From Pestalotiopsis fici W106-1 (lineage: Eukaryota; Ascomycota; Sordariomycetes; Amphisphaeriales; Sporocadaceae), in assembly GCF_000516985.1 (NCBI RefSeq), contig NW_006917092.1:4011925-4075924 (forward strand): a stretch of 64,000 bases of DNA. Direction: 5' to 3'. Within the stretch, counting starts at the first letter, position 1; each line of letters starts with the position of its first letter. The notes beneath the pieces are model-generated. The model made no database searches. It had not been told where the DNA came from and saw nothing but the letters and a program-made list of their open reading frames with translations. A program made the position numbers and the translations under genes. Shown piece by piece: positions 46,035-57,065 of the stretch.

Positions 46035-49000
46035 AGCATGAGTAGGTAATAATGATGAACGATAATTGGACTTATCCACGAAGCGAACATGCTCTGGTTC
46101 CAGACCGGGACGAAATGTAGATCAACTTTTTCCAAAAGGCTCGTGCAGCCGCTCTGGTCCTGCAATATGATGAAAGGTATTGATGCCAAGCGTTGCTGCC
46201 AGTGCTCGAATGTTCTGATTCACGTATGACCTTTGGTACACGGAAGCTATTTTAGCTGCTCGCTTCCCTTGCCTGGATGTAAGAAACAGACAATTATTGC
46301 AGGCTTGGCGGGAATAAGCAGACAGTGATGTGACACAGCTAAGAATAGCCAGCTTGGATATTTTTGATTTCGTTAGTCTTGAGACATGCGCAACCCACGC
46401 GCGGTACTCAACCTATTTTGTGAACTGTGGATGACGCATTGCATGATATGTAATCCATTTGATCATGTTCAGGAACTGCGTTTAAACTTCTTTAACAGGT
46501 GCGCTCTGCATGTAGCATATTTGCTTTCTTTGACCGCAAACCGGTAGCTCGGAGAAGAGCGAATCGGCAACGATACCGCGAGTGTCAAGCCTCGACTTTA
46601 TGCTCCAGCAAGCAAAACACGACAGGTGACATGCCAAGAGTCTCGTGTTTCCATACTCCCAACGGTGTGACTCGAAATGGAGAGAGACACATTTCTGCAA
46701 TGTCGCTTATCACCACGGCGCAATTGGGTGCGGCTGAACGCCACGCATCCCCAGATAAATCCAGGAACCGTGGATTTCAGCCAGCCCGTGTGTGTCGCGG
46801 TTCCTTTGCCATGAGAGAAATCATCTTCCGAGCCCCGGTTAGCACCTGATTGCAAAGTCGAAAGTCTCGCGTGCCCGTCACTTTGACCTGCCGACGCCGG
46901 GTCCATGGTATACATGATATTGCAGATTCTTTTGCTGGCAGCATTCATCTCGCATGCCTTGGCAGCTTAACAGCAGCACAAGTACCGGCTTGGTGTCAGA
47001 AAGATTATAAGAATGTTGTTAGTTACATGCGCAGATTGAGCACGGACGGGTCATGCTCGAGGCCGGAGTGATGATTGTTGAAAGACCCATTATGATAATC
47101 GCAAGTGGCGGCAAACCTGGGCGATGATCTCAATTTATGACTGTGTTGGGATTTGATCAGAGCCCCATGTTGCGAAAGAGATTCAATTGTCTCCTAATCT
47201 CCATGATTGGAATTGGCCATTGCAACACGGCGACTGTAGCCGACTCTTGTCGTTTTCTCTCTTCTTCTTCCTTTTCCAAGGTTGAGAGCGACAAGAACAA
47301 GAAACGGGGTAGAAGATCCGCCCGGGGACGCGTGGCCAGCTCTGATATCGAAGACTTGTGAGAGTATTATTCATCCATCCCATCGAGCAACCGGGCATGA
47401 TCGATCGGCTTCGGAGATATCTTCGGCAAAGTCGGGCGACACTGCAGAAAGATCAATCAACTCAGCCATCTCAGAGAAGGTACACGGTACAGATCAACGT
47501 GAGTGATGAAAGGATTCGCTTTGAGCAAAAGAACAAAGAGCGATGCAACGTTGATTCGGCGCCAACCTTGGGCATGAGTAGTCCTGAAGAAGCAAAATCA
47601 TCTGATCACCTAGATGCGTGCCAAATTGGAATATAATCAGAAGTCACTAGATCCGGCAAGTTCTCATGCCGGAAATCTCCCCAACCCAGCTGGGACACTC
47701 GAAGAAAAAGTGATCCGATATGGGCAGACTTGCACGACATTAGTTGCCTGTTGTGCAATTCAACCACTGCAGTACCGTAGGTTTAGATCTTGTGGCCTGC
47801 AATTATTGAGCCGCCCTTCTCGAAGAAAACTTGCAAGCTCTCGTGAAAATGGTATACATGACGTTTCCGTGGAGCCGCAGGCCACGTCAAGTCAGCGGGA
47901 ATGCCGCCGAGTGCCCTACCACAAGACACTTTTTCCACGAGGGATAATCGGATCACACTAAGAAGCCAATTTGGGACGGAAATTCGATTTCATTCCAGCC
48001 ACTGGCTCCTTGTGCGGCTTCTATTCCACGTGTCACGCATTGCCAGCCACGCTAGACTCTCGATCAGGAGGTTGACAATCTACACTCACTGTTATTCTCT
48101 GTTGCTCTCAGTGTCCATATACTGTCCTCATGGCCCAGCCACATACACTCTCAAAGTTGGAATGCTCAGGAGTTGGGATTTGGTGCATCAAATGGTCCGT
48201 TAGCCCTTGGTCGTCATGTGCTTGATCCAGAATGGAACCCATGTTGGCTTCCGAAATGCCTGTCGGTCTTGCCGGTGTATATCTCGCCGTCCTGTTTGTT
48301 CTCCACCGCCTCGGGGTTGATTTGGCTGCTAGAGGAAGAACGCGTAAGTGCTTGCTGGACTTCCCGTCTACTAAGCCGTGGTGCGCTATCATCAGAGACA
48401 GCGTCGTGGGGCGGCTGATCCGCGATCAGGGCAAATTTTCGTCTCAAAATACGAGTCTAAATGGCATTATGCTGGCGTTATACATGAGCTCCGTCCATTC
48501 GACGCGGGAGATGGACTTGTCGTCGTCGTCGTCTGATGAACGCCCAATCACCAACCGCTAACACGAAGCTTGTGGACTAATTCGCGAGAATGGGAAGGGA
48601 AGAAGAACTTGGCGATGGGGGCGGATGGAGAACCGAAGAACTCAAAATCAAACAGTAGTCAGTGTAGTGCTCAGGATAAGAAAATGGACGAGAGGTTGGA
48701 CATGAACGCCGAGCACGTTGCCGCGGTAGCCATCCAACCAGAAAATCGAGAACCCCGAATTAAGAAGGAATCAACAATTACAGATGATTGAGACTTCCCA
48801 CGAGCCGTGCGCCACCGTTTTGCTCGCGCGCGCGGGTTCGCTTGGCTTCTGCCCCGCCATCGTTCGGGATAATTTCCGAAAAGAAGAAACAAGAGCAAAG
48901 CTTGGCATCTTTGTGTAACCCATGAGGACAATTGAACCTTGCAAAGAGCGAACAAAGAAGAGAGGAAAGAGAAAGAATTGCAACCGTCTCTCTGTGAGTC

Positions 49001-49971
49001 CTGATCATTGAGTGTCGAGTCTCGAGCTTCGGGTTTCGGAGACTATCTCCAGTCTTTCTCTGCCATGTTCTTGTAGGCCTCGGCACGACGGACGGCTTGC
49101 TGTTGTGTATGTCCAATTCATTGCTGCATTTGATCTGACGCCATGTCATTGAATACGAGGGCAGGAGCCGGGTTTTAGTGGTTACGCGCATAGAGCTATT
49201 GAATAGGTAAGCATCTGTGGCGCCCTTTTGTCAATCACTTCAGCCTTCAGCCTTGTTTGTTCGCAATGTCCAAGCTGAGAGATCCTTTGCTGGTATGAAT
49301 GTTATGCCATCGACGCTTACCATTTACCACACTGGCGGTAAAGGCCGGCGTCGACGTGGTATTATCCGGTCGTACAACCGTGCCCGTTTGGCCACATTTG
49401 GGCTGGGCATTGGAGCCATTTGGGCCCCCTTCTGACCATTGAGCAATGGCGCATAGTAGACAGGAAGCTTAATTTGTCCCCGTGCATATGACTATTATTT
49501 CTTTCCCAGCTGTACGCTGCCGTTGCAACCACCAATAGAAGGCGAAAGCAGGCGCAATTGAACTCGAGGGAAAATAGGTTCGCAGCTTTCACACCTGAGG
49601 ATACGAGCGAGCGTTGGGAACCTGGAAGGTCCAAGGTCTAGAAGAAAGATGCCGTCCCAGGCTAGACACTAGCAAGAGACTAGGCAGGCGGGTGACAGTC
49701 AGGGTAGAACAGAATAAGGAACTTTGCCTGGCGTCCTCTAATCAATCTCCACGCGGGACGTAATGAAGAGGCGTCGGCGAGGTGTGCCGCCCACCTTCAA
49801 GTAGAAATAGGAGCGATATCCCAGATCATGAAACAGCTCTTTAATACTGTCATGAATAGACAGAGGCTGCTTCCATCCTCCCATATTGTCGTCCCTACTT
49901 TCTAGACCCTCCTTCGTTACTTCTGCTTCCAGCCCTAATTGTAATCAAGGAAATCACCACAGTCAGTCATC
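46035..49971. other. 3.9-kb gene-free stretch
   Basis: ORFs near 46499-46949 and 48214-48561 were examined and lack convincing support. There is no repeat or RNA gene I can name. It separates the ordinary genes on the left from the accessory group on the right. Confidence 0.45.
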
Positions 49972-51196
49972 ATGAAGCTCTCGCTCGTCTTGGCCGCGTC
50001 AGTAGTCTCTGGCGCCGTCGTGGCACCTCGAGCCGACCCCAGTACCAGCCCAAGCCCAGCAGCGCCGAATCTGCCCGACTCAGTCTTTCCCAAGTTCCGA
50101 GTCGTCTCACTCGACGAGGCCAAACAAGGTCTGGACCGTGATATCCAGCAACTTCCGCCCAAGCCCGTGGGAAACTTGACATACGAAACAGCTCCTGGAT
50201 CGGCAGCTCCCAAGTTTGGCGTTTCCCTCTTCTCCACAGTCAACAAAGCTGCGACTGCCGCTTCAGTTGCCTGTGCGAGTGCTCCGAGTTATCGATTCGA
50301 ATGGAGGCAATACTCTGACTCTCGAAGAGTGTCGTTGATGCAGGCTATGAGATGTCTCATCAACAAACGGCCATCAGGAAGGTTCTCGCAAGCCAAGAAC
50401 CGGTGGGAGGACTTTGTGCAATTGCACCAGAGTGTCATGCCCAGCGTACACAATAATGCCATCTTTCTGCTGTGGCATCGCTATTTCCTGTGGACATTTG
50501 AGCAGATCTTGCGCAACGAATGCGGGTTTGATCGCGGTTTTGCCTGGTGGGACGAGACCAAGGATGCTGGACACTTTGCCCAGTCGGACATGTTCACCAA
50601 CTCGGCATACTTTGGACCGTTGCCAGGCCTCAACAATGGCAACCCTTCCTGCATAAACACTGGAGCCTTTGCCGGAATGATTACCCACATTGGGCCGGGC
50701 CAATCCTTCACTACCCATTGCATCTCTCGAGGCGTGACAGAGTCCAACACGGCACAGTGCAACACCAACTTTGTGAACTACTGCCTGTCGAGAGCTGCGT
50801 ATGCAGACTTTGAGACCTGTCTGGAGTACGGGTGAGTTGAGCATGATGTCCTATGTGTTGTGCCGAGCTTTGCTAATGACCACACACAGCCCGCATGGCT
50901 ATGGCCACAATGGTATCGGAGGGGTAATGCAAGACGTCTGGTCGAGTCCCAGTGATCCAATATTCTGGATGCATCATGCCTTTATCGATCGCGTCTATTA
51001 CCAATGGCAGCTTGGTAACGCGAACCGACTTGTCAGTATCGACAGTGGCGTGGATAGCACGGGCAAACCCCTGACCTTGGATACGGTTCTCTCCATGGGC
51101 GGTATTTCACCGGACGTGAGGATTCGAGATGTCCTCAACCCATTGGGCGGTGTAAACGTCGGGGGTATAACCTTTTGCTACAAGTATTCATATTAG
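49972..51196 (+). CDS. Secreted tyrosinase (type-3 copper oxidase)
   Basis: Model: join(49972..50831, 50890..51196), 388 residues; one 58-nt intron. Tyrosinases hydroxylate phenols and oxidise catechols to quinones. The N-terminus MKLSLVLAASVVSGAVVAPR is a signal peptide, so the enzyme is secreted. The first copper site is formed by His152, His160 and His169 (QLHQSVMPSVHNN and LLWHRYFLWTFE). The second has His289 and His293 (PHGYGHNG) plus His315 or His316 in DPIFWMHHAFIDR. Several Cys in the 225-285 region probably make disulfides. There is no long C-terminal lid domain like that of mushroom tyrosinases; the short length fits the small secreted ascomycete enzymes often found in metabolite clusters. 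It ends only 123 bases from the convergent P450 gene, which fits co-location in one accessory group. The substrate is unknown. Confidence 0.9.
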
Positions 51197-51319
51197 GATT
51201 TCACATACGTGGGACAGCTATCATGGAAGCCAGCGCATAGCACCAGAAAGGCCAAATGACTGAACAAAAGTACTTGAGAATTTTGATAGGCGTACATAGT
51301 CTTGGATGGTCGATTGTTA

Positions 51320-53051
51320 TTATTTCGACACCCTCCTTTTGAATATAACACGAACGTCGTTCACCGGTCTTTTGGCGCCAGTTCCAGGAATCATGGCGGG
51401 TATTTGCCATTCCCCACCAGCTGGCTCAACCTCCCAAACACACAGCATGCAAGCAGCAATGGTGAGTATTTCCTTCTCGGCAAAGGTACGTCCTTTGCAC
51501 GATCCACCGCCGACAGCCCACGGTCGTAGTCGACCATAGCGGGCTACTTTTCGTCCAGTTTCGGTATCAGACTCTAGAAATCGCTCCGGGATAAACTTTT
51601 GTGGCTCCGGGTAGACGGCCGGATCACTCTGGACGGTAGCCCAAGCTGTTGAGATGAAGCTGCCAGCTGGCAAATGATGTGTGTGTTCGCCATCAGACAC
51701 GGCCATGGGCTTGGCGACACGGCGGATGGAGGTTGGGTCGCTGCCTAAACGGAAGGTTTCGAACAGAGCAGCCTTCATCAATGCACACTCCCGATTCAAG
51801 GCTGCAATATCGACCGACTCAATCTCAACACCTCCATCCTTAACGCTCAGGCTCACGTGGGGAGCCATCTCCTCGCGCAGCGCATCCGCCAGGCCGGGAG
51901 TCGAGTAGACGTAGAGAATATACCAAAAGAGGAGTGGCTGCGTGTTGCCGTTTTGGCCCCAGAGGAACGGAAGATCCATATCAGCACGGTGCTGGAATGT
52001 GACATTGTACTCGTCGTAGACCAGGTTTCGTCCCAAGGCTGCGCCCACATCGGACATGTCAGCACCAAAGTCGACGGGCTCTCCTTTCTGGTATTGATCA
52101 ATACGACGATACAGCCCATGAAGGGCTTCATTCATCCGTTTGCGAGCGGCAAGGCCCTCCTGCATCATCTTGAACGGCGCCCATGATGGAACTCCCACCA
52201 TCAACAGCGGGAAGACATCATTGTCAAACTTCCAAAAGTCCTCGAGAAGATTTGGGTTCCGCTGGAGAAAGTCCTTGCCGTAGAGGACTGGGATAGCTAT
52301 GGTGGCTCCGAAATCACGAATCAGACCCATCAAGTCAGCCTCCACGGCGCCAGACTGTCCTGGGAGATTCGCCTTGACGACCTTGACGTTGGCGCCGCGC
52401 TCCCACACTTGCATCTCATCCATGTCCTCAGTAAAGGACACAAGCGACGACATTCTGTAAACAACCTGACCGCGCTCAAGGGCAGCCGTGGAGGCAGCCT
52501 CGCTGAGGAATTCCTTTTCAACCACACTGATAAGAGGCTTGATCGTGGCCTTGACCTTTTCCACAAATTCGGGTGAATCATCAGCGCCAAAGACGCGTAG
52601 CATTAGAGTCAAATGGGCCGGGAGGTGCTCCAAGCTGTGACCGCTCTGGGTCATGAAGCGATCGGCATTGGGCAGATCAATGATGACCTGGTGAGATCTC
52701 GTAAGGCCAAACAAGGATCCATCATAACGCCGGAATAAGGAACTGGGAGGTGGCTTGAGTGTCAATCTTCAGGATCAGAGCGTGGGGATAGGTAAGTGGA
52801 CACTGAGTGTCGACGTCGACTTACTAGATGCGGCGGCCCCAACCTCCAGCCGAAGCCAGGTAGGTCGCGAGGGCGATCTCGAGCGGCACCCACGTTGGCA
52901 AGAAATACAGAGGCTTGGAGGCAGCAAAAAAGAGCTTGTAGCAGATGTAGGCAGCGGCGACGGCACCGAGAACCTTGTATCCTGCCGCAGTGGGGTCGGA
53001 GAGGACGCCAGCCAGCAGATCGGTGCTTCTTCCACCACTTGTCCCGTTCAT
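51320..53051 (-). CDS. Cytochrome P450, CYP7/CYP8-like
   Basis: Model: complement join(51320..52742, 52825..53051), 549 residues; the 82-nt intron was placed by testing each acceptor, and only the CCTCCCAG site keeps frame. P450s are haem monooxygenases; this one has an N-terminal membrane anchor (about 22-60, VLGAVAAAYICYKLFF) and should sit in the ER membrane. Conserved parts: I-helix LWGQNGNTQP at about 336-345, ETFR (ExxR) at 404-407, FIPERF at about 459-464, and haem loop PWAVGGGSCKGR with the ligand Cys491. The I-helix lacks the usual acidic-Thr pair and instead resembles the Gly-Asn-Thr pattern of sterol 7-alpha-hydroxylases and prostacyclin synthase, a group with many uncharacterised fungal relatives. 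The substrate is unknown; the neighbours suggest secondary metabolism. Confidence 0.9.
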
Positions 53052-54149
53052 TGTGAACGTCGGCGCGGCCAGCAGATAGACGAGTGGGTACGTCCTTGCT
53101 ACAACGCACTTGGTCCGAATAGACTCTCACGGCAATGCCAGTGGATCTATGTACGTGAATGAGATGAAATGGCAGGAGCAATTGCGACGGAAAATCGTCA
53201 AGCACAGGAGAGGAAATCTCAGGACGCGAAGGATGAATTTGAAAAGGAGCGACAACTAATGGTTAATGCAGTGATGGATGGCATGCGCTAAGCCAGGGTC
53301 CAGGGTCCAGGGTCCAGATGGCCAAACTGAAGTTGGCACCATCTTGGATAACCACTAGATCGGTTAAGATATATCCGTAATTAGGGCGTCGGTTGATACC
53401 TAGCACCCCAGGTAGGCCAATGTGGAGTCAGGTCTACACAGTAGGTAGGTCTTCCTGTTATGCTTGTTTGTTTCCTTCTGGGCCTCGTCTCCCATAACGT
53501 ATATAACACTTTGTCTGCTACTAAATACCTACAAGTACAACGAATAGATCGATTGGCATGTGAAAGCGATATTCCCACTTGTAAATATGCTTCACATGAG
53601 TTTCTAGTCTTGGATCCCAGAATCTTGCGCATCACGAGACATGCGTACTATGTTGTTGATGTTCTCGCACGTGCTTGTTTACTGCCACTGCCCTATTGGC
53701 CGCCGCCGTTATTGAACTTGACGAGCTTGGCAACGAATATATTCGCTTAATAAGTAATATTTGCACAATGACAGCCCTTGCAAAAGCGCAAGACTCGTCT
53801 AATTGGACCATTTCTTGTTGGAGCTTACGGCATTCATCCCATGGTACAGGCCAACCGAGATAAGTACATGAGTAATTACATTGGTAAACATGAATGGTCC
53901 CGACAGTCTGGGTCGAATGCAAACCCAACCCACCTCAACTATTCCCCCCAGATCGAGTGATATTCAGTTGCTTGCAGGTGCAAAGTAACCCCTCACTTCG
54001 AATCAGCTGCTCCATCTCCTGGAATAGCCAAAGGTCTGGGTCTTGCGCCTAGCCTTGGCTCATCCCATATCCCCTTGGGTCTGAGAGTCTTCTTGTGTGT
54101 GAAGACACTGCATTCCGTGGACTTTTTGTACATGTATCGTGTCAGTGCA
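53052..54149. other. Divergent intergenic stretch with a 7-bp repeat
   Basis: It lies between the P450 and methyltransferase starts and probably holds both promoters. At 53293-53317 there are about three and a half tandem copies of CCAGGGT. No ORF of interest. Confidence 0.45.
53293..53317. repeat. Short tandem repeat (CCAGGGT)n
   Basis: Three full copies and a partial copy, about 240 bases upstream of the P450 start. Confidence 0.8.
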
Positions 54150-55448
54150 ATGGGGTCTTCGCAAAATGTCAACGAAACCGAGACCATTGAAGAGCTTCGA
54201 GCGGCGTCGCATGTCCCTTTTACTCCGTCTTAGATGACCTGGGACCAATTCCAGCTCCAGTTTCCGATCCCCGAGGAACTCCTTCGCGTCCCTGACGGCA
54301 GCTCCATTGCAGAGGCAGACGCGGTGCTGGCGGAGAACGGTCGAACATATCACGGGTACAAGGAGGGGAAATACTTTCTTCCCAATGATGCTGTAGGATG
54401 AGCGGTCCGTGGAATCAATAGGCAAGACTGACTTGTGTCCTTGACAGGCAGAACAAGACAGGCTAGATTTTCAATACCAAATGTTTGTGATGGCTCTGGA
54501 TGGAAGACTAGCGCTTGCACCAATGACGACGTCGCCTGGATTGGTGTTGGATGTTGCAACCGGAACCGGGATCTGGGCAATTCAGTTTGGTGAGTCGTCA
54601 CGGCCCATGAATTTCACCATTTCAAGATACTGACGTGTCTGCCAATTCCAGCCGAGCAGAACCCAGATTCTCACATTGTAGGCACCGCCCTGAGCGGAAT
54701 TCAACCAGTGAACCGGCCCCAAAACGGCGACTTTATCAAGACTGATGCCGAGGATGAATGGCTCTTCCCCGGACTGCCCAAATTCGACTACGTACACCTG
54801 CGTCTCGTCTGTATGGCCTTTGCCAACCCTAAACTGGTCCTCCGTCATGCATGGGAGAACCTGGCTCCGGGTGGCTGGATCGAGTATCATGACATGTACC
54901 CCTGCGCCATGTCCTATGACGAAAGCCATAAAGGAACTGTTATGCAGTAGTATTGGGATTCGTTGCGATAAGGTCTGGATGCACAGGGATGTGACCCTAC
55001 TGTCACTTTGCAGTATAAAGACTGGCTGATCGAGGCAGGCTGTAAGTTGTAATGACACGCCCAATGCACTCACTTTGCATGTCAAAGCTGTAGTCACTAA
55101 TCAACCTCTCTTCCAAGTCACTGATGTTAAGGAGATCACCTTGGACCTTCCCGGAAATTCATGGCCAAGCGACCACAAGCTCAAGCGTATCGGACAATAC
55201 ATGTATACAGATCTCTACGAGGGGGTCCGCGGTGCTGGATGGCAGCTTCTGCGGGGGCTGGGCTGGTCGCCAGAACAGGTCGAGGATCTGGTCACGAGAT
55301 TCAAGGTGGACTCTCTAAATGAAGACTATCGCGTATTTTACCGCATGTAAGCATTCATCATATAGTAGATAACCGAGCGTGCCAATTGCTGATGATCTCG
55401 AATAGGTACATAGTGTACGGTCGCAAGCCTGCGGATAGCCTAGTGTAA
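54150..55448 (+). pseudogene. LaeA-like SAM methyltransferase with in-frame stops
   Basis: Exons can be traced as 54234..54392, 54448..54589, 54652..55041, 55118..55346 and 55406..55448 with good GT-AG signals and kept frame. Family features: NGRTYHGYKEGKYFLPND, SAM-binding motif LDVATGTGIWAIQFA, FDYVHLRLVCMAF, NLAPGGWIEYHD, TLQYKDWLIEAG and the end VYGRKPAD. LaeA-like enzymes use S-adenosylmethionine and are common in metabolite clusters. The third exon has TAG at 54948-54950 and TAA at 54969-54971 in an otherwise conserved stretch. Both are what a C-to-T change in CAG or CAA would give. A 48-nt in-frame intron (54939-54986) could remove both, but its GTTATG donor is poor and it would delete family-conserved sequence. 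Upstream, an in-frame ATG at 54150 begins protein-like sequence that meets TAG at 54231-54233, after which the neighbouring frame reads better for about 60 bases. The gene is therefore probably broken. Confidence 0.7.
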
Positions 55449-55681
55449 TAATCCCGACGGACAGGCGTCCATTGCTGCTCATGGTGGTTTCCAATCCAAT
55501 GGCTAATACTACTTTTTGTACAGACCTTTCGAAGGTTTGTGATAAAATTTGGCTAATTGACTCCACTTAGAGCCCTGTACCGGTACGAAGTCCGGTTGCT
55601 CTCATCCACTGACGAATTGGTGGCAGCGGACTTCGTCCCGCAAATGTGTAGCATTCGGTCTTTGGTATGCTGGTTGGACCA

Positions 55682-55690
55682 CTATTTAAG
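55682..55690 (+). promoter_or_regulatory. TATA-like element upstream of the PhnA-like gene
   Basis: CTATTTAAG lies about 105 bases before the ATG at 55792, a usual distance for a fungal core promoter. Confidence 0.3.
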
Positions 55691-55791
55691 CATCGTCGAT
55701 TCCAGCATGAGCTATGGATCTTGAACCACATCGTTGCTTCGAGAGATAAAAAGATACTATTCTTGTCTGCCTAATATTTCCATTCACAAAA

Positions 55792-57036
55792 ATGAAAGGA
55801 GAAACCATTACTCTACACGGGCGATCCTATGCCATCCCTCAACTGCCCACCGTCGTTGTCTGTGTGGATGGATTCGATCCCGAGTATCTAGAGCGTGGTC
55901 TTTCCGATGGCATTCTCCCAAATCTCGCACAGTTTGTGCAGAAAGGCTTTCATGCCACTGCCAAATCATGCATGCCCTCATTTACCAACCCCAACAATGT
56001 CTCCATCATCACGGGCCAGCCTCCCTCGGTTCACGGCATTGCGGGCAACTTCTTTCTGGACCGTACCACCGGCAAAGAGACCATGATCAAGGACGACTCG
56101 CTGCTCCGCGGGTCAACCATTTTGGAACAAATGTCTGCAAAGGGTGTCCGCGTTGCCGCAATCACAGCCAAGGACAAATTGCGCCGCATCCTCGCGCATG
56201 GCTTGCAGCTCAACAGCGGAGGCATTTGTTTCTCGTCCGAGGCGGCCGACCAATGTACACTCTCAGAAAATGGCATTGAGGGGGTTGAAGAGTGGATCGG
56301 TCGTAAAGCGCCCACCCAGTACTCTGGTGATCTGTCCCTCTTTGTGCTCGATGCGGGAATCAAACTCCTGGAAGAGAAACGTGCCGACCTATTCTATCTA
56401 ACTCTGTCAGATTACATTCAGCATAAGCACGGTCCAGGGGCTCCTGAAGCCAATGAGTTTCTTTCGGCACTCGATGAACGCATCGGAAGACTCGTCGAGC
56501 TAGGTGCCGTGGTCGGTGTGACAGGGGACCATGGAATGAGCAGCAAGTGCAACGACGACGGCGTCCCCAATATCTTGTTCTTGGAGGATGCCCTAGTCAA
56601 CAAATGGGGTCTGGGGAGCGCAAGAGTCATCTGCCCCATTACTGACCCGTTTGTGAAACACCACGGAGCTCTTGGTTCTTTTGTAAGAGTTTATGTACGA
56701 GAACCAGGCAACATAAGCGAGATGATTGACTTTTGCAAGTCTCTCTCACAAGTCGAGCTGGTTCTTAATGCGGAGGAGGCGGCTAGAGAGCTCAGTCAAC
56801 CAGTTGACAGAGAAGGCGATTTCGTGGTTGTTTCTCAAAAGAATGCGGTTATAGGGAGCCGACAAGACGAGCACGACCTGTCAATGATTGGAGACCATCC
56901 GCTGAGGTCTCACGGGGGCCTCTCGGAGCAAGACGTCCCATTGCTTCTGTCTCGTCCTATTTCAGATGATAGTAAACTGCGCTGCAAGGCGGGCTGGAGA
57001 AACTTTCATGTGTTCGACTTGGTGTTGAATGCATAA
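55792..57036 (+). CDS. Phosphonoacetate hydrolase-like enzyme (PhnA family)
   Basis: A single intronless exon of 414 residues, the usual length for PhnA. PhnA belongs to the alkaline-phosphatase superfamily and splits the carbon-phosphorus bond of phosphonoacetate to acetate and phosphate with two zinc ions. The metal ligands and nucleophile can be placed: Asp26 (CVDGFDPEY), Thr65 (SFTNPNNVSIITGQPPS), Asp207 and His211 (LSDYIQHKHGPG), Asp246 and His247 (VTGDHGMS), and His374 (LRSHGGLSEQD). All seven are present with spacing like the bacterial enzymes. There is no signal peptide, so it should be cytosolic. The gene lies between a broken methyltransferase and a truncated regulator, and its stop is 29 bases from that of the convergent regulator. 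The true substrate could instead be a related phosphonate or phosphodiester; related family members are nucleotide pyrophosphatases. Bacterial origin by transfer is possible but untested. Confidence 0.85.
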   Translation: MKGETITLHGRSYAIPQLPTVVVCVDGFDPEYLERGLSDGILPNLAQFVQKGFHATAKSCMPSFTNPNNVSIITGQPPSVHGIAGNFFLDRTTGKETMIKDDSLLRGSTILEQMSAKGVRVAAITAKDKLRRILAHGLQLNSGGICFSSEAADQCTLSENGIEGVEEWIGRKAPTQYSGDLSLFVLDAGIKLLEEKRADLFYLTLSDYIQHKHGPGAPEANEFLSALDERIGRLVELGAVVGVTGDHGMSSKCNDDGVPNILFLEDALVNKWGLGSARVICPITDPFVKHHGALGSFVRVYVREPGNISEMIDFCKSLSQVELVLNAEEAARELSQPVDREGDFVVVSQKNAVIGSRQDEHDLSMIGDHPLRSHGGLSEQDVPLLLSRPISDDSKLRCKAGWRNFHVFDLVLNA

Positions 57037-57065
57037 CATTAGTAATGGCCTCAATGATCACATTG

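Noticed and set aside
48214..48561. Possible small gene with hydrophobic start and a GTAAGT donor at about 48350
   Set aside because: After the best acceptor the frame stops within ten codons, and the opposite strand reads about as well, so coding strand and reality are undecided.
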